Assembly (NCBI RefSeq): GCF_001421505.1
Contig: NZ_LMKL01000004.1
Coordinates: forward strand, 62,001-126,000
DNA: 64,000 nucleotides
Direction of reading: 5' to 3'
Origin: Sphingomonas sp. Leaf17
Lineage (GTDB): Bacteria > Pseudomonadota > Alphaproteobacteria > Sphingomonadales > Sphingomonadaceae
In this document: in pieces, positions 1-10,401 of the stretch
How the letters are laid out: the number at the start of each line of letters is the position of its first letter
Numbering within the stretch: the stretch's first letter is position 1
Notes under the pieces: model-generated
Seen by the model: the letters and a program-made list of their open reading frames with translations, nothing else
Databases searched by the model: none
What the model was told of the DNA's origin: nothing
Made by a program: the position numbers and the translations under genes

Positions 1-2674
1 CCGACGTGATCCGGTCGCCGGTCAGGTCGGTGAGATAAAACGTATCGACCGCGCGCTCGCCATAGGTCGCGACGTGCGCGGAATGGATCGTCACCTTCGA
101 CTGGAACAGCGCGTGGGCGAGCTGATTGAGCAGGGCCGGGCGATCATGGGCGTTGACCTCGATCACGGTGAACCGGTTCGAGGCGCGGTTGTCGATCAGG
201 ACGTTGGGGGCAATGTCGAACACCTCCGACCGGGCGCGGGCGGCGGGTTTGGCGAGCAGGCGGTCGGCGAGCTTGCCGCGATTGGCCAGTGCATCCTCGA
301 TCGCGGTGCGCAGCCGGGCGAGCTGCGTGCTTTCCGCAAACGGGCGACCGAAGGGATCCTGGACCAGGAAGTTGTCGATCGCCATCCCGTCGCGCGTGGT
401 GTGGATGCGCGCGTCGATGATGTTGCCGCCCGCGACGTGGATTGCGCCGGCGATGCGGTAGAACAGGCCCGGGTGATCGGCGGCGTAGATCGTCACCAGG
501 GTCGCGCCGCGTTCGGCATAGACCTGCGCGTCGATCGCCAGCGGCAGGTCGGCGGAGGCGGCCATGAACCGGGCGTTATGCGCCACGACATCGTCGGGTT
601 CGGCGATCCAGTACGCCTCGGGCAGGCGCTTCACGAAGGCGGCGAACGTCGCCTCATCCCAGTCGAGCGCCGCCCGCAGCGTCGCCTGGCGATCGGCAAT
701 CCGTTCCTCGCGGCCCGTCTGTTTGTGGCCGAGCCGCAGCACTTCTTCCGCCGCGTCGTACAGATTGGCGAGCAGCTGGCGCTTCCAGCCGTTCCAGACG
801 CCCGGGCCGACCGCGCGGATATCGACGATGGTCAGGACCAGCAGCAGGCGTAGTCGTTCGGGACTTTGCACCGTTTCGCAGAAATCGAGGATCGTCTTGA
901 AGTCGGACAGGTCGCGCTTGAACGCGGTGGCGGACATCAGCAGGTGCCAGCGGACCAGCCACGACACCGTTTCGGTTTCGGCTGCGGTGAGGCCGAGGCG
1001 CGGGCAAAGCCGCATCGCGACCTCCGCGCCAAGGATCGAATGGTCGCCGCCGCGCCCCTTGGCGATATCATGGATCAGGACCGCGACATACAGGGTCCGG
1101 CGCGACACGATCTGCGGGAAGATCGCGGTCGCCAATGGGTGATCGTCGGTCAGTTCCTGACGCTCGATGCGTCCGAGCAGGCCGATCGCCCGGATCGTGT
1201 GTTCGTCGACGGTGTAGTGGTGATACATATCGAACTGCATCTGGCCGACGATGCGACCGAAGTCGGGCACGAACCTTCCGAACACGCCGGCCTCGTTCAT
1301 CCAGCGCAGCACAAGCTCTGGGTCGCGCCGGCTGGTCAGCACGTCGAGGAACAGCGCGTTGGCGCGCGGGTCGCGGCGAATGTCATCGGCCAGTTTCGCA
1401 TCGCGCGCCGCCGCCCGCATCGCCAGCGGATGCACCTCCAGCCCGTGCTTGTCGGCCAGCTGGAACAGCTCGATCAGGCGGACCGGGTCGGCCGCGAAGA
1501 AATCGTCGCCGGGCAGGGCAAGCCGACCGCGATCGAGGATGAAGCCGTGCAGCCGGCGCGGTGCGCGGCGGATGGTCGGCAGGCCGAACCGGCGACCGCG
1601 CGCGGCGAATTTTTCATCGAGATGCGCGAGGAAGACGCCGGTCAGGTCGCCCACCGTCTTGGCCTGGAGAAAGTAGAACTGCATGAAGCGTTCGACCTTC
1701 GATTTTCCGGGCCGGTCGGAATAGCGCATCCGCTCGGCAATCTCGCGCTGCACGTCGAAGGTCAGGCGGTCCTCCGCCCGGCCGGTGATGCTGTGCAGGT
1801 GGCAGCGGACAGCCTGGAGGAAATTGTCGGCGCGGTGGAACAGGCGGTATTCGGCCTTGGTGAACAGCCCGACATCGACCAGATCGGCCGCGCGCTGTAC
1901 GTCATGGATGTACTTGCCGATCCAGAACAGCGCGTGCAGATCGCGCAGCCCGCCCTTGCCCTCCTTCACATTGGGCTCGACGACATAGCGGGTGTCGCCC
2001 ATCTTGCGGTGGCGGGCGTCGCGTTCGGCCAGCTTGTCGGCGATGAACTGGCGCGCGGTATCGGCCTGGACCTCCGCCTTGAAACGGCGCGCGGCCTCGT
2101 CATACAGATCGGCATCGCCCCAGACATAGCGCGCCTCCAGCAGGGCGGTGCGGATAGTGATATCGGACCTGGCCTGCCGAACCATGTCATCGAGCGAGCG
2201 GCTGGAATGACCGATCTTCAGGCCCAGATCCCACAGCGCGTAGAGCATCGATTCGATGACCTGCTCGGCCCAGCCGGTCTGCTTGCCGGGTGTGAGGAAG
2301 CCGATATCGACGTCGGAATGCGGGGCCATCTCGGCCCGGCCATAGCCGCCGACCGCGATCAGCGTGATTCGCTGGCCGGTGGTCGGGTTGCTGAGAGGGT
2401 GGAGGTTGCCGGTCGTGAAATCCAGCAGCACGCGCAGGATCTGGTCGATCAGATAGGCCTGCGCATTCGATGCCTCCAACCCGCGCGAGGGGTGATCGAC
2501 CAGCCGCCGGGCGATTTCCGCCCGGCCGGCGTCAAGCGCGACCTTCAGGATTGCGCTGGCCGCGATCCGCCGCTGACCGGCATCGCCGGTGTCGATGACC
2601 GCCAGCCTCTCGGCAAGGGCGCGACGATCGACGATCGCGCGGCGGTTGGGAAGGTGATCGAAGCGTCCGGCCAT
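1..2674 (-). CDS. glnD: GlnD, bifunctional [protein-PII] uridylyltransferase/uridylyl-removing enzyme (3' end outside window)
   Basis: GlnD senses glutamine and adds or removes UMP on PII proteins, setting nitrogen control. Read on the minus strand from ATG at 2674, the frame stays open to the left edge (about 891 codons), so only the last residues are missing. The nucleotidyltransferase motif GGYGRAEMAPHSDVD lies at residues 109-123 with both catalytic aspartates (121, 123). The GlnE/GlnD helper domain follows, then the HD phosphohydrolase with the His-Asp pair at about 535-536 (IHDIAKGRGGDHS). Two C-terminal ACT domains occur at about 720-800 and 833-end (TIYAADHPGLFYRIAG; VIEVNAHDRPALLNQLA). 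All domains look intact. The Shine-Dalgarno is weak. In rhizobia glnD sits next to mutS and a malic enzyme gene; here mutS is 25 kb away. The family call is very secure. Confidence 0.97.
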   Translation of the reverse strand, partial: MAGRFDHLPNRRAIVDRRALAERLAVIDTGDAGQRRIAASAILKVALDAGRAEIARRLVDHPSRGLEASNAQAYLIDQILRVLLDFTTGNLHPLSNPTTGQRITLIAVGGYGRAEMAPHSDVDIGFLTPGKQTGWAEQVIESMLYALWDLGLKIGHSSRSLDDMVRQARSDITIRTALLEARYVWGDADLYDEAARRFKAEVQADTARQFIADKLAERDARHRKMGDTRYVVEPNVKEGKGGLRDLHALFWIGKYIHDVQRAADLVDVGLFTKAEYRLFHRADNFLQAVRCHLHSITGRAEDRLTFDVQREIAERMRYSDRPGKSKVERFMQFYFLQAKTVGDLTGVFLAHLDEKFAARGRRFGLPTIRRAPRRLHGFILDRGRLALPGDDFFAADPVRLIELFQLADKHGLEVHPLAMRAAARDAKLADDIRRDPRANALFLDVLTSRRDPELVLRWMNEAGVFGRFVPDFGRIVGQMQFDMYHHYTVDEHTIRAIGLLGRIERQELTDDHPLATAIFPQIVSRRTLYVAVLIHDIAKGRGGDHSILGAEVAMRLCPRLGLTAAETETVSWLVRWHLLMSATAFKRDLSDFKTILDFCETVQSPERLRLLLVLTIVDIRAVGPGVWNGWKRQLLANLYDAAEEVLRLGHKQTGREERIADRQATLRAALDWDEATFAAFVKRLPEAYWIAEPDDVVAHNARFMAASADLPLAIDAQVYAERGATLVTIYAADHPGLFYRIAGAIHVAGGNIIDARIHTTRDGMAIDNFLVQDPFGRPFAESTQLARLRTAIEDALANRGKLADRLLAKPAARARSEVFDIAPNVLIDNRASNRFTVIEVNAHDRPALLNQLAHALFQSKVTIHSAHVATYGERAVDTFYLTDLTGDRITS

Positions 2675-2787
2675 GCCCGGCGGATACCCCAGCGCGTCCG
2701 CACCGCCAAGCGGATGTGATGATGGCGATGGCTCCACCGGGCGAGGGGGCGGTCATGGTTGGACGCAGTCGCAGGGCTGTTTGCAAA

Positions 2788-2821
2788 CTGTCCCATTACG
2801 GGACGTGTCGCGATGGGACAG
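2788..2821. promoter_or_regulatory. Overlapping inverted repeats in the glnD / RTX-deacetylase divergent region
   Basis: The 271-nt gap between the divergent glnD and the RTX gene contains a perfect 9-bp inverted repeat (CTGTCCCAT at 2788-2796, ATGGGACAG at 2813-2821). It overlaps a second one (GTCCC at 2790-2794, GGGAC at 2800-2804). The left arm can thus pair with either of two right arms. It lies about 125 nt before the RTX start, so it could be an operator or a switchable leader hairpin. No regulator is identified. The rest of the gap shows no confident -35/-10 pair to me. Confidence 0.4.
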
Positions 2822-2945
2822 GCGTAAGGAAATCTTAACGATAGATAGGTCGCCCGCATGGTACCGATGCTTGCTACAGCGCCGTCATCGCGAAAAGTCG
2901 GCCGCACCGGTGTCGAACCGATCGCGTAGATGACGGGAACGAAAC

Positions 2946-5900
2946 ATGGCAAGCGCAACACCGATCACCATCGACGGCAATCTGAACGACTGGGCGACCA
3001 GTGACCGGATCGACAAGGGTCTGGGCGACGGCTACGCGATCTATGCGCGCGCCGACGGTGCCGATTTCGTCTTCGCCATGACGTCGCCCACCGCGATCGG
3101 CGCGAACACGACCGCGTGGCTGAATACCGACCGCAACGCGACCACTGGCTATCAGGTGTTCGGTTTTGCCGGTGGTGCCGAATACAACGTCAACGTGGCC
3201 GCTGACGGCACGGTTTCGCTTTACAAGGGCGGGGCCGGCGAGACGCTGGTGCTGGCCGGATTGCAGGCGGCGTGGTCGGCCGACAAGACCGTGCTGGAAT
3301 TTCGCGTGCCCAAGGCAGCGGTCGGCAACGCCCAGGCGATCGACACGATCTATGACGTCAACGACAGCGTCTTCCTGCCGGGCGATTATTCCAGCGCGCC
3401 CTTCACCGTCTTCAACGACACCGGTGCGGTCGCCGATCCGGCGCAGCGCATCGCGATCGTCTGGTCGGAAACGACCGCCAACAATTATTTCAGCAAGACC
3501 GCCTATTCGCAGCTGTTCATGGCCGCGCAGAGCCAGGCGATGCAGGCCGGCGTGCCGTTCGACATCCTGACCGAAGACGACCTGACCAATATCGCCACGC
3601 TGGCAAAGTATGACAGCATCGTCTTCCCGTCGTTCCGCAACGTCGACGCCGCCAAGGCCGACGTCATCGCGCAGACGCTGGAGCAGGCCACCAAGCAGTT
3701 CGGCATCGGCCTGGTCGCCGCTGGCGAGTTCATGACCAACGGGGCGGACGGCAGCGCGCTGGCCGGCGATTCCTACTCGCGCATGAAGCTGCTGTTCGAC
3801 GCGACGCGCGTGACCGGCGGCTTCCCGGCGGACGTGACGCTTAAGGCGACCGATGCGTCGGGCCTGGTGCTGGACGGCTACGCCGACGGCCAGGTGATTC
3901 ACCAGTACACCGGCGTGGGCTGGAACGCGTTCGCCAGCGTCAGCGGCACCGGCAAGACGATCGCGACCGAGACGATCAACGGCCAGACCTATTCGGCGGC
4001 GATCGCGACGCAGACCGGCGGGCGCAATGTGATCTTTTCCAGCGAGGCCGTGATGGCCGACGACAACATGCTGCAAAAGGCCATCGGCTATGCGGTGCAT
4101 GGCGAGGGCCTGTCGGTCGGGCTGCAGATGACGCGCAGCACCGGTTTGGTGGCATCGCGCGTCGACATGGACCAGAGCCAGCAGCGCGATGAGGTGAATC
4201 CCGAGAACAATGCCCCCGGCATTTATGACAAGATGATCCCGATCCTCGCCGACTGGAAGGCGAAGTACGACTATGTCGCCAGCTATTACGTCAACGTCGG
4301 CGCGGACTCGCTGAACGGGCAGGCGACCGACTGGTCGGTGTCCGCGCCCTATTACAAGGCGTTGCTCGACATGGGCAACGAGCTTGGATCGCACAGCTAC
4401 ACGCATCCCGAAAACACGAACCTGCTGACCGATGCGCAGATCGCCTATGAGTTCGGGGCATCGCGCGCCGAACTGGAATTGCAGATGAGCGCGTTCCTGG
4501 GCAAGCCCATCACGATCGGTGGTGCGGCCGTGCCCGGCGCGCCCGAGCAGATCGCGACGAGCCAGGAAATCCTAAAGTATGTGACGTACCTGAGCGGCGG
4601 TTATTCGGGCGTCGGCGCGGGCTATCCCAACGCGTTCGGCTACATGACGCCGCAGAACGCCGCCGACGGCAAGGTCTATATCGCGCCGAACACCGCCTTC
4701 GACTTCACGCTGATGGAGTTCCAGAAGAAGACGGTGGCCGAGGCCGAGGCGGTCTGGGCCAAGGAATTCGCCAACATCACGTCGATGGCCGACGCGCCGG
4801 TCGTGGTGTGGCCGTGGCATGATTATGGTCCGGCGATGTGGTCGACCGGTGGTCCCAGCCCCTACACGACGCAGATGTTCACCAACTGGATCGAGCGCGC
4901 GTCGAAGTCCGGCATGGAATTCGTGACGCTGGCCGATCTGGCCAGCCGGATCGCGGCGTTCGACCAGGCGTCGATCACCTCGACCGTGGTCGGCAACGTC
5001 ATCACCGCCAAGGTATCCTCGGCGGGCGGCACCGGCACCTTCGCGCTGGACGTGGACGGCCAGACGACCGGCCAGGTCATCAAGGGCGTGGCGAACTGGT
5101 ATGCCTATGATGCGGATACCGTGTTCCTGCCGCAGTCGGGTGGCACCTTCACCATCACGATGGGTACCGCGGCGGACGACGTGACCCACATCACCGCGCT
5201 CCCGATGCGCGCCACGCTGCAGACGCTGAGCGGCGACGGCAGGGATCTGTCGTTCACCGTCATCGGCGAAGGCAGCGTGACCGTGGACGTCAAGGCACCC
5301 GGCAACGACTGGGTGACGGTCACCGGCGGCAAGGTCACCAGCCTGGTCGGCGAGATCCTGACCATCGACATCGGTGCGATCGGCACGCACGACGTGACGG
5401 TTGGCCATGAGGCCAATGTCGGTCCGGTCCTGACGTCGTTCGGCGGTGGCACCACGGGGGCGCTGACCTATGCCGAGAACGGCACGGCCGCGCTGACGAC
5501 GATCGCCGCGACCGACGCGAACATCGCACTGGGTGACAAGATCACCTATTCGATCGCGGCGGGCAGCGATGGCGCGGCCTTTGCCATCGACGCGACGACC
5601 GGCGTGCTGAAGTTCGTGAGTGCGCCCGACTTCGAGACGCCGACCGACGCGAACAAGGACAATGTCTATGCGGTGACAGTCGTCGCGACCGATGCCAGGG
5701 GCGCGACCGACACGCAGACGCTGTCGATCGGGGTCACCGACGTCGCCGGCATCACCAAGACGGGGTCGATCTTCAGCGAGACGATGACCGGCACCAACGA
5801 GCAGGACGTGCTGGACGGCAGCTGGGGCAACGACGTGCTGAACGGTCTGGCCGGCAATGACCGTCTGACGGGTGGCCTCGGCAACGACACGCTGAACGGC

Positions 5901-6350
5901 GGCGCGGGCAACGACACGCTGATCGGTAGTGACGGCCGCGACATCCTGAATGGTGGTGACGGCAACGACCTGCTGATCGGTGGTGACGATACCGACACGA
6001 TGACGGGTGGTGCCGGGTCGGACATCTTCCGGTTCGAGGTGAAGGGCGACAGCCTGACGTCGACCAGCCTGCGCGATATCATCACCGACTTTACCGTGGG
6101 CCAGGACAAGATCGACCTGACCGGAATCGACGCCAATACCGCGTCGTCGGCCAGGGGCGACCAGGCGTTCACCCTGATCGGGCAGGGCGCAAGGTTCACG
6201 ACGGCGGCCCAGTTGCGCTTTGGCTATCAGGTTATCGGCGGCAAGGAATACACCATCGTCGAGGGAACGACCGATACCGGTTCGGCTCCTGAGTTCTCGA
6301 TCGCCTTGCTGGGCCATCACAACCTGACGGCCAACGATTTCTTCATGTAA
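2946..6350 (+). CDS. PelA-like polysaccharide deacetylase fused to cadherin-like domain, RTX repeats and type I secretion signal
   Basis: Predicted secreted carbohydrate de-N-acetylase of 1134 aa. The start is fixed by an in-frame TGA at 2931. There is no N-terminal signal peptide. Order of parts: a CBM9-like beta domain (residues about 6-160, starting IDGNLNDW); a flavodoxin/amidotransferase-like domain (about 165-390); a deacetylase domain (about 395-690) with an RVDMD acidic motif near 405-409, the zinc motif H483-S-Y-T-H487 and a late His in PWHDYGP near 625; a beta-rich linker; a cadherin-like domain (about 825-935); five or six GGxGxD-type RTX nonapeptides (about 950-1025); and a serralysin-type C-terminus ([18 protein letters not shown]) ending in DFFM, an acidic residue plus hydrophobic tail typical of type I export signals. 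The middle and deacetylase domains match the layout of PelA without its hydrolase. It heads the pel operon, 24 nt before pelG. Substrate is inferred from context. Confidence 0.85.
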   Translation: MASATPITIDGNLNDWATSDRIDKGLGDGYAIYARADGADFVFAMTSPTAIGANTTAWLNTDRNATTGYQVFGFAGGAEYNVNVAADGTVSLYKGGAGETLVLAGLQAAWSADKTVLEFRVPKAAVGNAQAIDTIYDVNDSVFLPGDYSSAPFTVFNDTGAVADPAQRIAIVWSETTANNYFSKTAYSQLFMAAQSQAMQAGVPFDILTEDDLTNIATLAKYDSIVFPSFRNVDAAKADVIAQTLEQATKQFGIGLVAAGEFMTNGADGSALAGDSYSRMKLLFDATRVTGGFPADVTLKATDASGLVLDGYADGQVIHQYTGVGWNAFASVSGTGKTIATETINGQTYSAAIATQTGGRNVIFSSEAVMADDNMLQKAIGYAVHGEGLSVGLQMTRSTGLVASRVDMDQSQQRDEVNPENNAPGIYDKMIPILADWKAKYDYVASYYVNVGADSLNGQATDWSVSAPYYKALLDMGNELGSHSYTHPENTNLLTDAQIAYEFGASRAELELQMSAFLGKPITIGGAAVPGAPEQIATSQEILKYVTYLSGGYSGVGAGYPNAFGYMTPQNAADGKVYIAPNTAFDFTLMEFQKKTVAEAEAVWAKEFANITSMADAPVVVWPWHDYGPAMWSTGGPSPYTTQMFTNWIERASKSGMEFVTLADLASRIAAFDQASITSTVVGNVITAKVSSAGGTGTFALDVDGQTTGQVIKGVANWYAYDADTVFLPQSGGTFTITMGTAADDVTHITALPMRATLQTLSGDGRDLSFTVIGEGSVTVDVKAPGNDWVTVTGGKVTSLVGEILTIDIGAIGTHDVTVGHEANVGPVLTSFGGGTTGALTYAENGTAALTTIAATDANIALGDKITYSIAAGSDGAAFAIDATTGVLKFVSAPDFETPTDANKDNVYAVTVVATDARGATDTQTLSIGVTDVAGITKTGSIFSETMTGTNEQDVLDGSWGNDVLNGLAGNDRLTGGLGNDTLNGGAGNDTLIGSDGRDILNGGDGNDLLIGGDDTDTMTGGAGSDIFRFEVKGDSLTSTSLRDIITDFTVGQDKIDLTGIDANTASSARGDQAFTLIGQGARFTTAAQLRFGYQVIGGKEYTIVEGTTDTGSAPEFSIALLGHHNLTANDFFM

Positions 6351-6374
6351 TCGGCCGTATCTGCCGGATCGGTT

Positions 6375-7772
6375 ATGGCAGGCATCGGGTTCCAGTTAGC
6401 GAAAGTAGCGCGCGAAGGCGGCGTCGGCGGAGTGGCCGGCGCCGCCGCTTTTGGTGCGCTCATCAGTGCCGGACCATGGATCGTGACGGCGATCGCGATG
6501 GGCCTGCTCGACCATTGGGCCGTGCGGCATCTGGGCGTGTCGGGTGGCCGGGTCGTCCAGACCGTGCTGGTCTACAGTTTCAGCCTGTCCGCGCTGGCGG
6601 CGGCGCCGATCGGCATCGTCGCGACGCGGATGGTCGCCGACCGGATCTTCGCGCGCGATGCCGCCGGGGTGTCGGGGATCATGCTGGTCGCGCTGGCCGC
6701 CGGTGGTGTGCTGGCCCTGCCGACCGGGGCGCTGGTGTTCGGCGTGCTGGCGCAGTTGCCGCTGGTACAGGCGACGCTGGCCACGCTGATCCTGACCTGG
6801 CTGACCCAGATATGGATCGCCGCGCCGCTGCTGACCGCGCTGCGCCGGTACCGTGCGGTGCCACTGGCCTATATACTGGGGATCGTGGTGGCCGCCGGTC
6901 TGCTGGCGCTGGCGCCCGGTGCGGGTGTTGCGACCGTGCTGGCGATCGTCGCCGCCGGGATCGGCCTGACGCTGGCGGCGATCACCATCGTCATTCGCCG
7001 GCACTTCGCGCAAACGCCACAACTGCCGGGTGCAGATGCAATCGCGCCGCGCCTCGCCTGGATCGTCGCCATCGCCGGCGTTGCAGCGGTCGCGGCGATC
7101 TGGGTCGACAAATGGCTGCTGTGGCTGGGGCCGGAAAGCGTGTCGGCGATCGGCGTGTTGCGGCTGAACCCGATCAACGATTCCGGCAGCTTCCTGGGGT
7201 TGCTGACGATGGTGCCAGGGCTGACGTTGCTGCTGATCGTCACCGAGACGCGGTTCGACCGGGCGTTTGGCGACATGATCGCGCGCTGCACGGGCACGTC
7301 GACGCTGCAACGGATCGAGGAGGCGCGGGTCGACCTGTTCTGGACGATGATCGACGGATTGCGCCTGCTGATGCTGGTGCAGCTGCTGGTCGCCGCCCTT
7401 GCCTGGGTGCTGGCGGTGCCGCTGTTCGACCTGATCGGCGCGGACGCACGGGCGATCTTCGCGTTTCGCCAGACGTCGGTCGGCACGATCTTTCATCTGG
7501 TGACGATCGCGGCCACCGTCGTGCTGGCCTATTACGACCTGTTCGGCCGCATCCTGCTGACCTGGGCCGGTTTTGCGCTGGGCAGCGCGGTGGCGACGCT
7601 GATCCAGTGGGATGCGGGGTTCGCGGCGTTCGGCTGGGGCTATATGGCGGGCGCACTGATCGGCGCGACGGTCGGGCTGGCGATGGTCGCGCAGGCGACG
7701 GTGAACCTGACGTATCTGCTGTTCGTCGGCAACAACCCGTCGGTCGTCGGGCATGGGGGGCGCTTGTTATGA
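6375..7772 (+). CDS. pelG: PelG, polytopic inner-membrane Pel polysaccharide transporter
   Basis: Inner-membrane protein of the MOP/MATE-like exporter class that, with PelD, PelE and PelF, forms the Pel synthase/export complex. The 465-aa product starts with MAGIGF, the usual PelG N-terminus, and has about a dozen hydrophobic helices with few charged loops (for example the cytoplasmic-looking stretch TETRFDRAFGDMIARC). Length agrees with the family (about 455 aa). The start is 24 nt after the RTX-deacetylase stop; its end overlaps the hydrolase gene by 4 nt (ATGA), indicating translational coupling. In Pseudomonas pelG is the last pel gene; here it is second, so gene order is rearranged. Confidence 0.9.
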   Translation: MAGIGFQLAKVAREGGVGGVAGAAAFGALISAGPWIVTAIAMGLLDHWAVRHLGVSGGRVVQTVLVYSFSLSALAAAPIGIVATRMVADRIFARDAAGVSGIMLVALAAGGVLALPTGALVFGVLAQLPLVQATLATLILTWLTQIWIAAPLLTALRRYRAVPLAYILGIVVAAGLLALAPGAGVATVLAIVAAGIGLTLAAITIVIRRHFAQTPQLPGADAIAPRLAWIVAIAGVAAVAAIWVDKWLLWLGPESVSAIGVLRLNPINDSGSFLGLLTMVPGLTLLLIVTETRFDRAFGDMIARCTGTSTLQRIEEARVDLFWTMIDGLRLLMLVQLLVAALAWVLAVPLFDLIGADARAIFAFRQTSVGTIFHLVTIAATVVLAYYDLFGRILLTWAGFALGSAVATLIQWDAGFAAFGWGYMAGALIGATVGLAMVAQATVNLTYLLFVGNNPSVVGHGGRLL

Positions 7773-8674
7773 CGATTCGAAGGACGTGGGGGGCGCTCGG
7801 GAACATGGGCAGCATCGGCCGACGGCGGTTGCTGGCGCTTGGCGCGGTCGGGCTGACCCTGGGGTTTCGGACGCCGGGGAAGGACGCGGCCACGCCCGAC
7901 GACGGCTGGCGGTGGGCGGTGGATTATGGTCCCGCGACCGACCCGGTGCTCGCGCGAACCTATGACCTGCTGGTGCTGGAGCCGCACCACGCGCGACCGA
8001 TCGCGCCGTTGCGGGGCAGGAACAGCGTCTTGCTCGGCTATGTCAGCCTGGGCGAGGTGGAGCGGAACCGGCCCTATTTCGCGAGTCTCGACACGGCCGG
8101 CGCGCTGGGGCCGGCCAACCCGAACTGGCCCGACGCGCGGATGGCCGACCTGCGCCATGCCGCATGGCGTGCAGCGGTGCTGGACCGGATCGTACCGGAG
8201 GTCATGGCGCTGGGGTATGACGGAATCTTCATGGATACCATGGATAACGCCGAAGCCATGGAACGACAGGATCCAATCGCCAACGCCGGAATGGTGGCCG
8301 CAGCCGCGACGCTGATCGCGGATATCCGCGCGCGATTCCCCAAGGTGCGGATGATGCTGAACCGTGGCTACGCGCTGCTGCCGGGTGTCGTACCGGTGAT
8401 TGATTATGTGCTGGGCGAGGCGATGGCATCGCGCTGGAATTTTACCGAAAAACGCTATGAGCGGACCAGCGATTCGGACTGGGCGTGGCAGGCCGACCGG
8501 TTGCGCGCGGCGCAGGCGCGCAATCCCCGGCTCGTCGCGACGACGCTCGATTACTGGGATCCGGCCGATACCGCGCAGGTGGCGGCCCTGTACGCACGCG
8601 AACGGGCGGCGGGCTTTCACCCCTATGTCGCGACGCTGGCGCTCGACCGGTTGATCGCGGAACCCGCCGGATGA
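7769..8674 (+). CDS. GH114/GH166-type endo-alpha-1,4-polygalactosaminidase, equivalent to the PelA hydrolase domain
   Basis: Predicted periplasmic glycoside hydrolase of 301 aa with a TIM-barrel, matching the N-terminal hydrolase part of PelA that cleaves GalNAc-rich Pel. Visible family motifs are GYVSLGE (E near 96), YDGIFMDTMD (D151, D156), LNRGYALLP, LGEAM (E217, a candidate catalytic acid) and DYWDP near the end. The N-terminus has a twin-arginine-like signal (GRRRLLALGAVGLTLG), suggesting Tat or Sec export; an in-frame ATG at 7805 would give a tighter signal. Start and stop overlap both neighbours by 4 nt. In Gram-negative pel operons this domain is normally fused to the deacetylase in one PelA. 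Here the two activities are separate proteins with different export routes. Confidence 0.85.
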   Translation: MTIRRTWGALGNMGSIGRRRLLALGAVGLTLGFRTPGKDAATPDDGWRWAVDYGPATDPVLARTYDLLVLEPHHARPIAPLRGRNSVLLGYVSLGEVERNRPYFASLDTAGALGPANPNWPDARMADLRHAAWRAAVLDRIVPEVMALGYDGIFMDTMDNAEAMERQDPIANAGMVAAAATLIADIRARFPKVRMMLNRGYALLPGVVPVIDYVLGEAMASRWNFTEKRYERTSDSDWAWQADRLRAAQARNPRLVATTLDYWDPADTAQVAALYARERAAGFHPYVATLALDRLIAEPAG

Positions 8675-10401
8675 GCGCGCGCAACCATGACGGACGGCTG
8701 GCCGTGATCCTGCCGGTGGCGGTGGGTGTTGCGTTGCTGGGCGGCGCGCTGTTCCTGCTGCCCGGCCAGATGGAGGTACGCCACGCCGAGCAGCGGGCGC
8801 AGCCTGTCGCCACCGAGGCAGCACCCGTACCCGCACCTGCGGCGGTCGCACCGCCGCCACAGGCGTTGCCGCCGTCACCGCCGGCGATCGCCACGCTGAT
8901 TCCGACCGCCGACGCTGCCACGCTCGCGACGCTGACCGCCGAACTGGTCGCGGCGGGTGTCGGCGTGACGACTCGGCAGGTCGCCTATGATCTGGCTGCG
9001 GCCCGACGTCCGGCCGTGGCGCTGGCCTATCTTGCGGCCCGGCCCGATGGGGCTGAGCCGACGACGTGGCGGCTGCGCGCCGATCTGTTGCGCGCGACGG
9101 GCCGACCGGCGGAGGCGGCGGCAATGCTGGCGGCGGCGGTGCGCGGGCGCGGCGGCGTTGCCCCGGCGGATATTATTGCGACGGGCTATGCGCTGGATCG
9201 GCCCGACCTGATCGTCGCGGCGGCGGCCAGTGGTGCGATTCCGCCGCCCGATGCGGCACTGGCGCTGGATCTGGCGCGGCGGGCCGACCGGGCCGGGCGG
9301 GACGACCTGATCGTGACGCTGGACCGGACGACGACCGCGAACTGGCGCGCGGCCGACCCGTGGTTGGCGATCCGGGTGGCGACGCGCCGGGGTGACATGG
9401 CGGCCGCACTGGCGGCGGTGCCGTCGCTGCCGATCGCGCAGCAGGAGGCGGCGCGCGAGGCGATCGTGACGAAGGCGGGCGACCGGGCGGCGCTGCGGTC
9501 GATGCTGCTGGCGCGCGCGGAAGCCCCCGGCGCGGCGCGGGAGACGGTGGCCGAGCAATTGCTGGCGGCGGGATACCGCGACGACGCGATTGCGGTGCTG
9601 AAGGGCGCAGCGGTCGGCCAACCGGTCGATTCACGCGGTGTCCAGCGGTTGCTGTACCTCATGGGCCCGCGCCCGGCGGCGGCGGACCGCGCATGGCTGC
9701 GCGAACAGGCGTTGCGGGGCGGCGCGGCCGAACAGCGGGCGTGGCTGGCGGTCTATGCCGATCATGACCGTCCGGCCGATGCGCTGGCGTTCGCTACCCG
9801 CCATCCGCTGGCGTCCCAGACCGATATCCTGCTGAAACGGGCGGCGCTGGCGCGGGCGGCCGGCGATGCCGCCGCCGGACGGGCGGCGATCGCCGGCCTG
9901 CTCGACGGCCGGGCGCTGGACGCCGCGCAGGTGCGCGCCATGTCGGCGGTGCAGCCCGCCGGCCTCGATGCGGCGCAGGCGAGCGCGATCACGCGGTTGC
10001 GGGTGGCGACCGGCGTCGCCGCGCCCAGCGATCGTCTGGATCTTGCCTGGGCGGCGTGGAACGGCGGCGACGCGCGGCAGGCGGCGACATGGCTGCGCGG
10101 CTATCTGGCCGACGCGCCGACCGATGCCGCCGCGTTGCGGCTGATGGCCGATGTGCAGGCGAAGACCGGCGGCGCGGCGGCGGCCAGACCCTGGCTGGAG
10201 CGGGCGCTGGCACAGACGCCGGCGAAGAGCCGCGCGCAGGCCGAACTGCTCGACCGGCTGGGCCGTGATGCAGAGGCGCTGCGCGTGGTCGAGGAACTGC
10301 GTCGGGACGCGCCGCGCGATCGTGCCCTGGCGGCGATGCAGGCAAGGCTCCTGATCGCGCAGGGGCAGCCCGGCGCGGCACGAACGGTGTTGCAACCATG
10401 A
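8671..10401 (+). CDS. TPR-repeat protein with N-terminal membrane anchor, PelB N-terminal-half equivalent
   Basis: The 576-aa product has one transmembrane helix at about residues 10-31, a Pro/Ala-rich linker (about 45-75) and then an all-helical, Ala-rich tetratricopeptide-like array to the C-terminus (for example AAARPWLERALAQTPAKSRAQAELLDRLGRD, given here in part as WLERALAQTPAKSRAQ). In Pseudomonas PelB a similar anchor plus TPR scaffold in the periplasm binds PelA and leads into the outer-membrane pore. Here the scaffold is a separate protein, followed with a 4-nt overlap by a beta-barrel candidate. The assignment rests on context and architecture, since TPR sequence itself is not diagnostic. 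It could also be a general assembly scaffold. Confidence 0.65.
   Translation: MSARNHDGRLAVILPVAVGVALLGGALFLLPGQMEVRHAEQRAQPVATEAAPVPAPAAVAPPPQALPPSPPAIATLIPTADAATLATLTAELVAAGVGVTTRQVAYDLAAARRPAVALAYLAARPDGAEPTTWRLRADLLRATGRPAEAAAMLAAAVRGRGGVAPADIIATGYALDRPDLIVAAAASGAIPPPDAALALDLARRADRAGRDDLIVTLDRTTTANWRAADPWLAIRVATRRGDMAAALAAVPSLPIAQQEAAREAIVTKAGDRAALRSMLLARAEAPGAARETVAEQLLAAGYRDDAIAVLKGAAVGQPVDSRGVQRLLYLMGPRPAAADRAWLREQALRGGAAEQRAWLAVYADHDRPADALAFATRHPLASQTDILLKRAALARAAGDAAAGRAAIAGLLDGRALDAAQVRAMSAVQPAGLDAAQASAITRLRVATGVAAPSDRLDLAWAAWNGGDARQAATWLRGYLADAPTDAAALRLMADVQAKTGGAAAARPWLERALAQTPAKSRAQAELLDRLGRDAEALRVVEELRRDAPRDRALAAMQARLLIAQGQPGAARTVLQP

Noticed and set aside
866-2719. Long plus-strand open frame of 617 codons
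   Set aside because: It is antisense to glnD, whose minus-strand frame shows all catalytic motifs; the plus-strand product has no recognisable fold and Asp/Gln/His-rich shadow composition.
4572-6320. Minus-strand open frame of 582 codons over the RTX region
   Set aside because: Shadow of the RTX-deacetylase gene; long antisense frames are expected at this GC content.
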